From the NCBI RefSeq assembly GCF_000021965.1, contig NC_011832.1, positions 1,550,001 to 1,614,000 of the forward strand: a stretch of DNA of 64,000 nt, written 5' to 3'. Shown here piece by piece: positions 52,767-62,804 of this stretch (positions are counted from its first letter, which is position 1; the number at the start of each line of letters is the position of its first letter). The position numbers and the translations under genes were made by a program. Below the pieces are notes generated by a model. The model was not told where the DNA came from, searched no databases, and was given only the letters and a program-made list of their open reading frames with translations. The stretch comes from Methanosphaerula palustris E1-9c. GTDB taxonomy: Archaea; Halobacteriota; Methanomicrobia; Methanomicrobiales; Methanospirillaceae.

Positions 52767-54047
52767 ATGGCAAATGACAAGCCTCACATGAATCTGGCCG
52801 TTATCGGACATATCGACCATGGAAAGTCAACCACTGTTGGACGGTTGATGTTTGAGACCGGTGCAGTACCGGCGCATATCATTGAGAACTTCCGTAAGGA
52901 AGCAGAGTCGAAGGGAAAGGGTTCCTTTGAGTTTGCATGGGTTATGGATAACCTGAAGGAAGAGCGGGAGCGGGGTATCACCATTGATATCGCTCACAAG
53001 CGATTCGACACTGCTAAGTTCTACTTTACGGTCGTCGACTGCCCTGGACACCGGGACTTCGTCAAGAACATGATCACCGGCGCATCCCAGGCTGACGCAG
53101 CGATTCTTGTTGTTGCAGCACCTGATGGTGTCATGGAGCAGACCAAGGAGCACGTCTTCCTGGCCCGTACGCTCGGCATCACCCAGCTGGTCATCGCTAT
53201 CAACAAGATGGACGCAGTCAACTACGACCAGAAGCGCTTTGAAGAGGTCAAGAAGGAACTGACCCAGCTGATCGGTATGGTCGGATATAAGGCAGCTGAG
53301 ATCCTCTTTATCCCGATGTCCTCGTTCAAGGGCGTCAACATCTCAAAGAAGTCACCCGAGACCCCATGGTACACCGGCCCGACACTTCTTGAAGCACTCG
53401 ACACCTTCAAGGAACCGGATAAACCAACCGACAAGCCATTCAGACTCCCGATTCAGGACGTCTACTCGATCAGCGGTATCGGCACGGTGCCGGTCGGCCG
53501 TATCGAGACCGGGATCATGAAGAAGGGGATGAAAGTCTCGTTCATGCCGGCCAACAAGGATGGAGAGATCAAGTCCATTGAGATGCACCACGAAGAGCAG
53601 CCACAGGCACTCCCAGGCGACAACGTCGGGTTCAACGTCCGTGGTGTCGGCAAGAACGATATTCGCCGTGGCGATGTATGTGGTCCAGCCGATATACCAC
53701 CAACCGTTGCTGACGAGTTCACCGCACAGATCGTTGTGCTCCAGCACCCAAGCGCAATCACCGTCGGATATACTCCGGTCTTCCACTGCCACACGGCTCA
53801 GATCGCCTGCACGTTCGTCGAACTGAGGAAGAAACTCGATCCACGCTCAGGTCAGACCAAGGAGGAGAATCCTACCTTCCTGAAGAGCGGCGATGCAGCC
53901 ATCGTTCAGATCAAGCCTTCGAGACCGATGGTTATCGAGAGCGTCAAGGAGATTCCACAGCTTGGCCGGTTTGCAATCCGTGATATGGGAACAACGATCG
54001 CTGCCGGCATGTGCATTGCAGTTCAGCCAAAGCAGATGATCAGATAA
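52767..54047 (+). CDS. tuf: translation elongation factor 1-alpha
   Basis: 426 residues. G1 [10 protein letters not shown]3 DCPGHRDF, G4 NKMD and the three-domain layout are complete. It delivers aminoacyl-tRNA to the ribosome. GGAGGG precedes the start. It is followed 25 bases later by rpsJ, the standard archaeal pair. Confidence 0.98.
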   Translation: MANDKPHMNLAVIGHIDHGKSTTVGRLMFETGAVPAHIIENFRKEAESKGKGSFEFAWVMDNLKEERERGITIDIAHKRFDTAKFYFTVVDCPGHRDFVKNMITGASQADAAILVVAAPDGVMEQTKEHVFLARTLGITQLVIAINKMDAVNYDQKRFEEVKKELTQLIGMVGYKAAEILFIPMSSFKGVNISKKSPETPWYTGPTLLEALDTFKEPDKPTDKPFRLPIQDVYSISGIGTVPVGRIETGIMKKGMKVSFMPANKDGEIKSIEMHHEEQPQALPGDNVGFNVRGVGKNDIRRGDVCGPADIPPTVADEFTAQIVVLQHPSAITVGYTPVFHCHTAQIACTFVELRKKLDPRSGQTKEENPTFLKSGDAAIVQIKPSRPMVIESVKEIPQLGRFAIRDMGTTIAAGMCIAVQPKQMIR

Positions 54048-54072
54048 ATTATATTTTTTGGGTGACAGGATT

Positions 54073-54381
54073 ATGCAAAAAGCCAGAATACGCCTGACAG
54101 GCACTGACTTCAATAAAGTAGAGATGGTCTGTGATAAGATTCGCGAGATTGCTGAGCGGACTGGTGTCAATCTGGCAGGTCCAATCCCTCTCCCGACAAA
54201 GCGTCTCGTGGTTCCTATCCGCAAGAGTCCGGATGGCGAAGGAACCGCAACCTGGGACCGCTGGCAGATGCGAGTCCACAAGCGACTGATAGATATCGAT
54301 GCAGATGAACGTGCACTTCGGCAGCTGATGCGGATTCAGGTGCCCAAGGACATCGGCATCGAGATAGTACTCGAGAGCTGA
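54073..54381 (+). CDS. rpsJ: ribosomal protein S10
   Basis: 102 residues from ATG 54073 (GGTGA upstream), the usual S10 length. [38 protein letters not shown] and RLIDI are conserved. Small-subunit protein in the 30S head. The TTG at 54058 would add five residues and is not needed. Confidence 0.97.
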   Translation: MQKARIRLTGTDFNKVEMVCDKIREIAERTGVNLAGPIPLPTKRLVVPIRKSPDGEGTATWDRWQMRVHKRLIDIDADERALRQLMRIQVPKDIGIEIVLES

Positions 54382-54390
54382 AGGTGCGGC

Positions 54391-56217
54391 GTGTCTGCCG
54401 CTGATTTTTCTTCAACGGTCAAAAAAATTCTCTCATTTGAGAGTATTTTTTTACTTATTGTTCTGCTGACTGCCTTTTTACGGTTCTATCAGCTTGACTT
54501 CAAGCTCTTTCACCATGATGAAGCGATTCACGCATGGTTTTCGTATGAACTGCTCACCAAGGGCACGTACGTCTATGACCCAATGTATCATGGGCCACTA
54601 CTCTATTATCTCACAACCGCGATGTTCCGCATCTTTGGGGACACCGATCTTGTCGGCCGCCTCTTCCCTGCGCTGCTCGGCACCTTGATCGTTCCGCTGG
54701 TCTATGCAGTATATAGACTCGGCTACCTGGACAAGCGCCAGACGATCGTCGCAGCGTTGCTCGTCGCCATCTCCCCAAACATGGTCTACTTCTCCCGGTT
54801 CCTCCGGCAGGATATGTTCATGCTCTTCTTCACGATGCTGCTCATCGTCTCACTCCTCTACTACTTTGAGAAGGGGCAGACCCGATATGCACTCGCTGCA
54901 GCAGTCGCTGCAGCAGGTGGACTCTGTCTGAAGGAAGAGATGCCGCTGATCCTGATCTTCCTCGGGATCTTCTTCCTGTACATGATCATCCGAAAGAAGT
55001 TTGTGCTTCCGCCCAGCTGGAAGGTGGACCTGGTTCTTGGGATCGTGGTGATCGTCGGGATCATGAGTGTGCTCTACTCGGCATTTGGGATGCACTTGGA
55101 CACCCTCTGGACCGGTCCGTTCAATGCGATCCAACACTGGGTCGAGATGCATGAAGAGCAGCGGCTTGGAGGACCATGGTTCTTCTATATCCTCCTCTTC
55201 GGACTGTATGAGGTACCGATTCTCGGGCTTGCGATCATTTCGATCGCCAGTTACGTCGCAGTGCGTAAGAAGTCGCAGATCCTTTCGATCCTGAAGCGGG
55301 AGCATGGTGTGGAATCACCTGCTCTGAAGATCCAGGATCGGCGGGACGACTTCTTCATCCTCTCGCTCTGGTGGATGCTCTGTTCGATGGCGATGTATGC
55401 CTACATTGGGGAGAAGGTGCCCTGGCTGATCGTTCAGCAGTTGCTGCCGATGTGCTTTGTCGCATCCTATCTCTTCAGAGAGGTGCGTTCCGGTGAGCGG
55501 CTGATTCAGGGATCCAGAAGCACGACCTCGACATGGGGCCTCGGCACCATGATTGGCATCATAATCGTGACTGCCGTATCGTTGCTTGGGATGGGAGAAA
55601 CTCTGATAAAGGCCCTCTCCGGGCATGAACTGGTGCTGACGCTCATTATTCCGTTCATCGTAGTACTCCTCGTTGCAGGGTACCTCTACCAGAACCGGGA
55701 CCATATCGCAACCCCTGTCAGAAAGGTTCCGGGAGTCATCTTCAGTCTGCTCCCAATCTTCGCGATCCTGCTCTTTGGAGTGTTGCTGATCGGGATGACG
55801 CACCATGTGGCTTACAGCCCCACGGACATCAGCGAACCCATCGTGCAGGTTCAGAACTCAGAGGACCTGCGTGGCCTCTTCCAGGAGATCGATGCCTCGA
55901 ACAAGACGGTGATCGCCTCGGCCAACTACTGGCCGTTGCCCTGGTATTACCGCGGTGACAGATGGAATAAGATCACCTTCTATGGAGCAAAGGTGGCCGA
56001 CACCCAGATCTATAGCGGGGACTTTGATCTGGCCATCGTCAACAGCGCCGACTCGTATCCGTACCTTGCAGGCTATAAGAAAGAGACCATACACCTGAAC
56101 TACTGGTTCTCATACTATGACAACCAGAACCGACTGCTCGACTATTATATGCAGCGGGATGGAAAGCTTGGGTCGATGGACCTCGACATATTCACAAAAA
56201 TCAAGCCAATCTCCTAA
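54391..56217 (+). CDS. Agl23-like membrane protein (TIGR03663 type, GT39 fold)
   Basis: 608 residues with about 12 membrane helices. HHDEAIHAWFSYELLTKGTY in the first external loop carries the DE motif of GT39/PMT-like transferases, and YDPMYHGPLLYYL is typical of the TIGR03663 family, linked to archaeal flippase activity and N-glycosylation (Agl23). GTG start at 54391. It follows rpsJ by nine bases, so the three genes may be co-transcribed. Confidence 0.82.
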   Translation: MSAADFSSTVKKILSFESIFLLIVLLTAFLRFYQLDFKLFHHDEAIHAWFSYELLTKGTYVYDPMYHGPLLYYLTTAMFRIFGDTDLVGRLFPALLGTLIVPLVYAVYRLGYLDKRQTIVAALLVAISPNMVYFSRFLRQDMFMLFFTMLLIVSLLYYFEKGQTRYALAAAVAAAGGLCLKEEMPLILIFLGIFFLYMIIRKKFVLPPSWKVDLVLGIVVIVGIMSVLYSAFGMHLDTLWTGPFNAIQHWVEMHEEQRLGGPWFFYILLFGLYEVPILGLAIISIASYVAVRKKSQILSILKREHGVESPALKIQDRRDDFFILSLWWMLCSMAMYAYIGEKVPWLIVQQLLPMCFVASYLFREVRSGERLIQGSRSTTSTWGLGTMIGIIIVTAVSLLGMGETLIKALSGHELVLTLIIPFIVVLLVAGYLYQNRDHIATPVRKVPGVIFSLLPIFAILLFGVLLIGMTHHVAYSPTDISEPIVQVQNSEDLRGLFQEIDASNKTVIASANYWPLPWYYRGDRWNKITFYGAKVADTQIYSGDFDLAIVNSADSYPYLAGYKKETIHLNYWFSYYDNQNRLLDYYMQRDGKLGSMDLDIFTKIKPIS

Positions 56218-56285
56218 CCTTTTTTTAATACAATCTCTGCCCCCATACCTCAATGTTAATATAGGGTACAGGTAGATTATCCCCC

Positions 56286-56936
56286 ATGACCGGGGATATA
56301 CTGACGTTTACACTGCTCAGTCTCTCCTCATTGTTCATCATCATAAACCCGCTCTCCTCAACCCTGCTCTATGTCTCATTGACCAGTACACTTGATCACG
56401 AGGAAAAGATGCGGATCGCAAAGGAAGCGGCCCGGTATGCCCTTGCAATTCTGCTTATCTTTGCCCTGTTTGGAGGGATGATCCTTCAACTCTTCGGCAT
56501 CTCGCTCGAGGCATTCCGGATCGCTGGAGGAATTCTGCTCTTTGTGATCGGGATGGAGATGGTCTATGCCAAAACCTCCCGGTCCAAGATGACAGCCACC
56601 GAGAAATATGAAGGAATCGATGCTGAAGATGTATCGGTGATGCCTCTTGCAATCCCGATGATCGCTGGTCCCGGAGGGATCACCACCTCAATCGTGTTGA
56701 TGAACGAAGCCACAGGTATCGGTCTCCTGGCCTATGGGATCGTGCTCGTCTCTATTATTCTGACGATCGGCGTCACCTATTATATGATGCGAAACGCAGA
56801 TTATATTGTGAAACGGATAGGCCAGCGCGAATTTCGTGCAGTCAACCGGTTGATGGGGATGATGTTGATCGCAATAGCCGTTCAGTTTGTGATTATTGGT
56901 CTCAAGGCCGCTTTTCCGACGCTGGCTGGTGCATGA
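56286..56936 (+). CDS. MarC-family integral membrane protein
   Basis: 216 residues, six membrane helices, with IINPLSSTLLYVSLT and IPMIAGPGGITTSIVL typical of MarC/YchE. The function is unknown; it was once thought to give antibiotic resistance. It overlaps the next small gene by four bases. Confidence 0.9.
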   Translation: MTGDILTFTLLSLSSLFIIINPLSSTLLYVSLTSTLDHEEKMRIAKEAARYALAILLIFALFGGMILQLFGISLEAFRIAGGILLFVIGMEMVYAKTSRSKMTATEKYEGIDAEDVSVMPLAIPMIAGPGGITTSIVLMNEATGIGLLAYGIVLVSIILTIGVTYYMMRNADYIVKRIGQREFRAVNRLMGMMLIAIAVQFVIIGLKAAFPTLAGA

Positions 56937-57136
56937 TGAGGTGGGATCTTCAGTATCTTGGAATGTTGCTGGTAGGAGGAAGTATCACCTGCGCCGGAGT
57001 CCTGATCGCTCTCTGGTTATTGGGGGTCCAGCTGTTTTTTACCCCAACCCTTCTGATCGTCCTGGTACTGTTGGTCGTCATCGGGGCGGCTGTGCTGATC
57101 GTCGGTGATTATCAATCGACACGGGCAGAACAGTGA
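56933..57136 (+). CDS. small membrane protein, 67 residues
   Basis: Two hydrophobic helices (YLGMLLVGGSITCAGVLIAL and TPTLLIVLVLLVVIGAAVLI) and a short charged tail. ATGA overlap with marC and GTGA overlap with the nitrilase-like gene show it is translated in this operon. Family not recognised. Confidence 0.72.
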   Translation: MMRWDLQYLGMLLVGGSITCAGVLIALWLLGVQLFFTPTLLIVLVLLVVIGAAVLIVGDYQSTRAEQ

Positions 57137-57909
57137 CGAAGGAAACAGAGCTGATTGCAGCCGGTCAACTGGCCCCCTGCTGGAGCGATCCCGATCGGAC
57201 ACTGCTCAAGGTCAGAAGAATGGCAGCAGAGGCAGCCGACGCTGGCGCCGTCCTGCTCGCCCTACCTGAGCAGGTACTGACTGGCTGGAATCCGCTGCAG
57301 GCTCAGTTCCTTGAAGAGGAGGACGGGCCACTCGTCGGTGCCCTCCAGGAGATCGCAGCAGATCATCGGATCGGGCTCCTCGGCTCGGTACAGCAGAAGG
57401 CCGACCCGATGCCGACGAACACAGCGGTCATGATCGATGCAGACGGGACGGTGCTCACCAGGTATGCGAAGATGCACCCGTTCTCCCCCGGGGGGGAGGA
57501 CCTCCACTATGCCAGAGGGGCTGGCATCAGCACCTTCTCCATGGCTGGACTTCGTTTTGGGATTGCGATCTGTTATGATCTCCGGTTCAGCGATCTCTTC
57601 GCCCGGTACGCAGAGGCCGGGGTCGACGCCATGCTGGTCCCTGCAGCCTGGCCATGTTCCCGGATCGAGCACTGGGAACGTTTTCTCCGGATGCGAGCCG
57701 AGGAGCAGGGGTATTACCTGATCGGAATCAACACCGCTGCCGTAACCACACCGATCGACCGGTATTGCGGACATTCGATGATCGTCGACCCGTCCGGCAC
57801 GGTGCTGGCCTCGGCGGATGGGACTGAACAGGTGTTGTACGCAACAGTGAATCCCGCTATGGTCTGTTCTGCAGTGCAGCACGACCGGCCAACAACCAAC
57901 GGAAGGTGA
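57133..57909 (+). CDS. carbon-nitrogen hydrolase (nitrilase superfamily)
   Basis: 258 residues with GTG start at 57133. Catalytic Glu in LPEQVLTGW, Lys in YAKMHPF and Cys in GIAICYDLRF are in place. The short length fits omega-amidase-like members that hydrolyse small amides. Substrate not determined. Confidence 0.88.
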   Translation: MTKETELIAAGQLAPCWSDPDRTLLKVRRMAAEAADAGAVLLALPEQVLTGWNPLQAQFLEEEDGPLVGALQEIAADHRIGLLGSVQQKADPMPTNTAVMIDADGTVLTRYAKMHPFSPGGEDLHYARGAGISTFSMAGLRFGIAICYDLRFSDLFARYAEAGVDAMLVPAAWPCSRIEHWERFLRMRAEEQGYYLIGINTAAVTTPIDRYCGHSMIVDPSGTVLASADGTEQVLYATVNPAMVCSAVQHDRPTTNGR

Positions 57910-57916
57910 GCCCGCT

Positions 57917-58657
57917 GTGCGGGGCGACCAGCATGTGTTGATCAGTCTCTTCAGCGGAGGTGTGCTGCTCGTCCCCTGGCTGGCCGTTCTTGACCCGGTG
58001 ACCGTGCTGGTGCTGCTGGTCAGCCTCTTCATCGGTTCGCTGGCGCCGGATGCCGATGCTCCAAACGCTGCCATCTTTCATACCCGGATTGCCGGGCTGC
58101 GGGGGATTACCGGGTGGGCGGCCAACACGATAGCCAGGTTCCTCCCCTTCTTTGGATACCTGATTCGATATTTCGAGTATCTTCCACTCTCGGCAGCCCT
58201 CTGGGTCGTTTCGCTGGGCCGGTACCAGGACGAACACCGGGGCCTGCTCCACTCGCTGGTCGGCGTCGTGCTGATCACGCTCCTGACCGCCGGGTACCTG
58301 GAGATCATCTCCGGGCTGATCGGCTGGACTCACCTGAACCTGCTCCCAATAGCTGCCGGAGGCTTTCTGGCAGGGGCCCTGCTTCATCTGATCGAGGACT
58401 CCTGTACTCCACGGGGTATAGCCTGGCTCTTCCCGTTCTGTTCGGTTCGGGTCCGCGGCAGAATCACCACAGGATTCTCCGATTCACGACCACAGATCTT
58501 CACTCTGATGTTGATGGCAGCCATCTGGGGGATGATTCTCTGGCCGAGGTATGCTGGCTGGGGGATTGGTGAGATGCAGCAGACTGCCCCGGTCCTCCTG
58601 GCCGTCCTCTGGGCGATCTTCCTGGCTTTCTCAGGGGTCACCCTTCGACGCAGGTAA
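57917..58657 (+). CDS. YdjM/DUF457-like membrane-bound metal-dependent hydrolase
   Basis: 246 residues, GTG start. GSLAPDADAPN, HRGLLHSLVGV and HLIEDSCTPRG supply the His/Asp metal site; the family has several membrane helices. Function unknown. It follows the nitrilase gene by seven bases. Confidence 0.82.
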   Translation: MRGDQHVLISLFSGGVLLVPWLAVLDPVTVLVLLVSLFIGSLAPDADAPNAAIFHTRIAGLRGITGWAANTIARFLPFFGYLIRYFEYLPLSAALWVVSLGRYQDEHRGLLHSLVGVVLITLLTAGYLEIISGLIGWTHLNLLPIAAGGFLAGALLHLIEDSCTPRGIAWLFPFCSVRVRGRITTGFSDSRPQIFTLMLMAAIWGMILWPRYAGWGIGEMQQTAPVLLAVLWAIFLAFSGVTLRRR

Positions 58658-58694
58658 CGACCCCATTATCTAGATGAAAAACGCATAGATACCC

Positions 58695-59900
58695 ATGTAC
58701 CGTCTCGTGTGTGTTCATTGTGGTGCAGTCTATGCCCCGGACCAGATCCTGTACAACTGCAGAAGCTGTGGACACCTGCTTGCCGTCCAGTACGATCTGG
58801 ACACCATCTCTGTTGACCGCAAAACCTGGAACCAGCGGCCGCTCTCTGTCTGGCGGTACCGTGAACTGCTGCCGGTGACCGGCGAGCCGGTGACGCTGCA
58901 GGAGGGGGGTACGCCGCTCTATCACCTCAAGAAACTCGGGGCAGAGATGGGGCTCCCCCACCTCTACGCCAAACACGAGGGAATGAACCCGTCCGGATCG
59001 TTCAAGGACCGGGGGATGACCGTCGGGGTCTCGATGGCCATCCAGCTTGGGATGAAGAGTGTGGCCTGCGCCAGCACAGGAAACACCTCGGCGAGTCTGG
59101 CCGTCTACGGGGCCCGGGCCGGGATCCCGGCGGTGGTTCTGCTGCCGGCCGGCAAGGTCGCGATCGGCAAGGTCGCCCAGGCCCTGATGCACGGGGCGAA
59201 AGTGATCTCGATACGGGGCAACTTTGATCGGGCTCTGGAGATGGTCCACGAACTCTGCCTGAGTGAGGGGATCTACCTGCTGAACTCGATCAACCCGTAC
59301 CGGCTTGAAGGGCAGAAGACGATCGGATACGAAGTGATCGACCAGCTCGGTGAGGTGCCGGATCGGTTCGTCCTTCCTGTCGGAAACGCCGGGAATATAT
59401 CAGCGGTCTATAAGGGGCTTCGAGAACTCGAATCGCTCGGGTTCATCGATCACCTCCCAAAGATGACCGGGATCCAGGCCGCAGGATCGGCCCCGGTGGT
59501 CAGGGCGATTCGAGAAGGGCTCGCCGTCGTCGAAGCTGAGATGTCTCCTGAGACGGTCGCCACGGCGATCAGAATCGGGGCCCCGGTGAATGCTGAGAAG
59601 GCGCTGGTCGCAATCCGGGAGACCGGCGGCACGGCCGAGGCGGTGACTGACGAGGAGATTCTCTGCATGCAGCGTGATCTGGCCAGGAAGGAAGGGATCG
59701 GTGTGGAGCCGGCCTCAGCCGCCTCGGTCGCAGGGATACGGAAGCTGGCTGAGCAGGGGATGCTGGATAGGGACGAAACAATCGTCTGCGTGGTGACCGG
59801 ACACCTCCTCAAAGATCCGGAATCGGTGATACGACAATGCGAACCCCCGATCGAGATCGACGCGGACATGCAGTCCCTGCTCGCTGCCTTGCAGCGCTGA
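58695..59900 (+). CDS. thrC: threonine synthase
   Basis: 401 residues. An N-terminal zinc-ribbon-like CVHCGAVY and CRSCGH is followed by the PLP-dependent fold: PLP lysine in GSFKDRGMTVG, CASTGNTSASLA and LPVGNAGNISA. It converts O-phosphohomoserine to threonine. The 3' end overlaps the next gene by 64 bases. Confidence 0.92.
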   Translation: MYRLVCVHCGAVYAPDQILYNCRSCGHLLAVQYDLDTISVDRKTWNQRPLSVWRYRELLPVTGEPVTLQEGGTPLYHLKKLGAEMGLPHLYAKHEGMNPSGSFKDRGMTVGVSMAIQLGMKSVACASTGNTSASLAVYGARAGIPAVVLLPAGKVAIGKVAQALMHGAKVISIRGNFDRALEMVHELCLSEGIYLLNSINPYRLEGQKTIGYEVIDQLGEVPDRFVLPVGNAGNISAVYKGLRELESLGFIDHLPKMTGIQAAGSAPVVRAIREGLAVVEAEMSPETVATAIRIGAPVNAEKALVAIRETGGTAEAVTDEEILCMQRDLARKEGIGVEPASAASVAGIRKLAEQGMLDRDETIVCVVTGHLLKDPESVIRQCEPPIEIDADMQSLLAALQR

Positions 59901-60472
59901 TTGGGCTGATTGCACTGCTGCTGCTCGCTGCTGGTCAGCCTGCAGGAGCGGCAGCCGTCTTCACCATCGCAGAGAATGGTACCAGTTACACAGCCACCAT
60001 CGATCTCAACCAGACCGATACCTATCCGTTCATGGAGACCGGAGTTCTTGGAGAGCAGATCCCGGCCACCGTGACCAATGTCAACCTGTACAATGATTCG
60101 GGCAATGTCACGTATCAGAAGGACCAGACCGGGATCACCTTTCAAAAGGGGAACTATACGATCTCATACCAGGGAACCCTCCGGGACGACCACATCCTCC
60201 TGGCCCTGCCTGAGGTGACCTCTGCCGATGTGCACCTGCCCACCGGGCTCGATGTCAGGAACCCGCTGATCGGCCAGTACAGTCCAGGTGGAAAGGTCAG
60301 TGTCGACGACCAGGGGCAGGTCAGTATACACTGGGACCGGACCAGTTATGTCGAGGTCAGGTACTATGATCAGACGAGGGAGTCCCTCCTCTACATGTTC
60401 GCCAATATCTGGGTCGTGGTCGCCATTGTGCTGTTGACCCCGTATCTCCTGATGCGGCGAAGAAAACTCTGA
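59837..60472 (+). CDS. membrane-anchored extracellular protein, DUF5803-like
   Basis: 211 residues. Signal peptide (AALIGLIALLLLAAGQPAGAA), a beta-rich outside domain of about 140 residues with several N-glycosylation sites (NGT, NDS, NVT, NYT), and a C-terminal membrane helix followed by RRRKL. It resembles DUF5803 proteins of archaea; that match is from memory and uncertain. It begins inside thrC. Confidence 0.65.
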   Translation: MRTPDRDRRGHAVPARCLAALIGLIALLLLAAGQPAGAAAVFTIAENGTSYTATIDLNQTDTYPFMETGVLGEQIPATVTNVNLYNDSGNVTYQKDQTGITFQKGNYTISYQGTLRDDHILLALPEVTSADVHLPTGLDVRNPLIGQYSPGGKVSVDDQGQVSIHWDRTSYVEVRYYDQTRESLLYMFANIWVVVAIVLLTPYLLMRRRKL

Positions 60473-60735
60473 TCAGAAGATCGATCGAAGAACATCATTT
60501 CGTGCCATAAAGCTCACCTTTTTTTCGTATGGCAGCGGTCACCAGCTCCCTTGAATTCCAGATCTGTCTACTGTTCTTCCTTTTCCAGGCAGACGACCCG
60601 CTCACCCCCGTCCCCCTATCGATCATCGATGGACTGCTCGCCGGTGGATTCTCTTTCACCTGCATCATCAGGGGCGAAATATTCGGGGACAGGTTTAATA
60701 TCCAGCAGCACACCTTCTGTCGCGGGTGAGATTGG

Positions 60736-62520
60736 ATGGATGGATATGCCGGCACCATACTGCATGTCGACCTGACCAGAGGTACCCTTGCATCACGGCC
60801 ATACCCGGAGGATCTGCAGAGGCAGTACTTCGGGAGCCGGGGACTTGGAGTCAGACTGGTGAGCGACCTGGTCAACCCGACCACGGCCCCGCTCGGGGAA
60901 GGAAACGTGATCGTCTTTGCCACGGGTCCGCTGACCGGGTCGGGGGTTCCACTCGGGGCCAGGTACGGGGTGATCACCAAATCCCCCCTGAACGGCACAC
61001 TCTGCTCCTCTGACAGCGGCGGATTCTTCGGGACCGAACTGAAACGTGCAGGGTTCGACGCAGTCGTTATATCAGGCCGGTCCCCGACCCCTGTCTATCT
61101 GTGGCTGCATGATACGGTTGCCGAACTGAAGGAAGCCTCGGCCTACTGGGGAAAGACCGTCAACGAGACCACCGACGGGCTTCTTACGGAGCTCGGAGAC
61201 ACCCATGCCAGGGTCTCCTGTATTGGTCCGGCCGGAGAACGATTGAGTCTGATCGCCTGTGTGATGAACGACAGGTATCGGGCCGCCGGCAGGGGCGGAC
61301 CCGGGGCGGTGATGGGGTCCAAGTACCTCAAAGCCATCGTGGCCAGGGGGTCCGGGAAGATCACCACAGCCCGTCCAGAGGAGTTGAAGGGGGTGACCGC
61401 CGATATCAGGGCCAGGATCCATGCCGGCGGCGTGACCGGGAAGGGGCTGCCCGAATACGGCACCTCGGTGCTGGTGAACATCATCAACAACAGTCACATG
61501 CTCCCGGTCAGAAATCACCAAGCGGCATACTTCCCGACTGCAGAGAACCTCTCCGGGGAGCGTGTCAGGGAGACGATCTTCGTCCGGAAGAAACCCTGTT
61601 ATGCCTGCATCATCGGCTGCGGGCGGGGGACGGTCGTGGACGGTGTCGAAGCAGAGGGGCCGGAGTACGAACAGACATGGTCGCTCGGTGTGGACTGTGG
61701 TATCGACGACCTGACCTGGGTGGCCAGGGCCAACAACCTCTGCAACAACCTCGGGATCGACGCCCTCTCTGCCGGGGTCACGATCGCCTGCGCGATGGAA
61801 CTCTCCAAAAAGGGGATCATCCCGGAATCGATCCGGTTCGGGGACAGGGAGCAGATGTACGACCTGGTCAGGCAGATGGGATACCGCGAAGGGATCGGCG
61901 ACCAGCTGGCCGATGGGTCGTACCGTTTTGCCGAGCGGTACGGTCATCCCGAACTCTCGATGAGTGCCAAGAAACTCGAACTGGCCGCCTATGACCCCCG
62001 GGCCGTCCAGGGGCAGGGCCTCTCCTATGCGACCGGTGTCCGGGGCGGGGACCATATCAATGGATATATGATCTCCCCCGAGATACTCGGGATCCCCAAG
62101 CGGCTCGATCCCTTTGAGACAGAGGGGAAGGCCGCCTGGACCAGGACGTTCCAGGACATGACCGCTGCGATCGATGCAAGCGGGATCTGCCTCTTCACCT
62201 CGCTGGCGCCGCTCGGGGCCGCGGATTATGCCGCGATGCTCTCCGGGGTGACCGGTATGACGGTCACCGCCGACCAGTTCATGGAGGTCGGCGAGCGGAT
62301 CTGGAATCTGCAGAAACTCTTCAACATCAGGGCCGGCCTGACGAAGGCTGACGATACGCTCCCACCGCGGCTGCTGCATGAGCCCCTGCAGGAAGGGGCA
62401 CCGAAGGGGAAGGTCTGGGAACGGGAGCCGATGCTCGATCAGTATTACGCAGTCCGGGGGTGGGACGCCGAAGGGCGACCGACCCCACAGACTCTACATC
62501 GGCTCGGGCTCTCAGGATGA
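60736..62520 (+). CDS. aldehyde ferredoxin oxidoreductase (tungsten/molybdopterin type)
   Basis: 594 residues. Starts at ATG 60736 with GGTGA six bases before. GYAGTILHVDLTRG, GSRGLGVRL, GRGGPGAVMGSKYLKAI and CYACIIGCGR, with the later Cys in ASGICLF, give the W-pterin and 4Fe-4S binding sites. It oxidises aldehydes with ferredoxin. The final ATGA overlap couples it to a MoaD-like protein. Confidence 0.93.
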   Translation: MDGYAGTILHVDLTRGTLASRPYPEDLQRQYFGSRGLGVRLVSDLVNPTTAPLGEGNVIVFATGPLTGSGVPLGARYGVITKSPLNGTLCSSDSGGFFGTELKRAGFDAVVISGRSPTPVYLWLHDTVAELKEASAYWGKTVNETTDGLLTELGDTHARVSCIGPAGERLSLIACVMNDRYRAAGRGGPGAVMGSKYLKAIVARGSGKITTARPEELKGVTADIRARIHAGGVTGKGLPEYGTSVLVNIINNSHMLPVRNHQAAYFPTAENLSGERVRETIFVRKKPCYACIIGCGRGTVVDGVEAEGPEYEQTWSLGVDCGIDDLTWVARANNLCNNLGIDALSAGVTIACAMELSKKGIIPESIRFGDREQMYDLVRQMGYREGIGDQLADGSYRFAERYGHPELSMSAKKLELAAYDPRAVQGQGLSYATGVRGGDHINGYMISPEILGIPKRLDPFETEGKAAWTRTFQDMTAAIDASGICLFTSLAPLGAADYAAMLSGVTGMTVTADQFMEVGERIWNLQKLFNIRAGLTKADDTLPPRLLHEPLQEGAPKGKVWEREPMLDQYYAVRGWDAEGRPTPQTLHRLGLSG

Positions 62521-62792
62521 TCGTCACGGTCAGGGGGTATGCAGACCTCAGGCTGGTGATCGGAGATCAGGAGGTGGTGCTCCCCGAGGTGGCGACGGTA
62601 CAGCACCTGCTCGACCTTCTGATCGTCGATCATCCCGTGATCAGCACGGCACTCTTCGACCAGGCTGGCGCCCTGCTCCCGGCCGTCAACATCTTAAAGA
62701 ACGGACGAAACATCTTCTTTTTAAACGGTCTTTCGACCCTGCTCGAGGAGGGAGATCTAATATCTGTCTTCCCGCCGGTGGCCGGCGGGTAA
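62517..62792 (+). CDS. MoaD/ThiS-family sulfur carrier protein
   Basis: 91 residues. A ubiquitin-like fold ending in PPVAGG, the C-terminal Gly-Gly that becomes a thiocarboxylate. It overlaps the aldehyde oxidoreductase stop codon by four bases, so it is probably used for molybdopterin dithiolene synthesis for that enzyme. Confidence 0.87.
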   Translation: MIVTVRGYADLRLVIGDQEVVLPEVATVQHLLDLLIVDHPVISTALFDQAGALLPAVNILKNGRNIFFLNGLSTLLEEGDLISVFPPVAGG

Positions 62793-62804
62793 ATCCTCCC
62801 TGTT

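Noticed and set aside
60495-60998. Reverse open frame between the DUF5803-like and aldehyde oxidoreductase genes
   Set aside because: Mostly opposite the oxidoreductase start; Ser/Pro/Arg-rich text without domain signatures.
61072-62379. 435-residue reverse open frame opposite the aldehyde oxidoreductase
   Set aside because: Shadow frame with low-quality composition.
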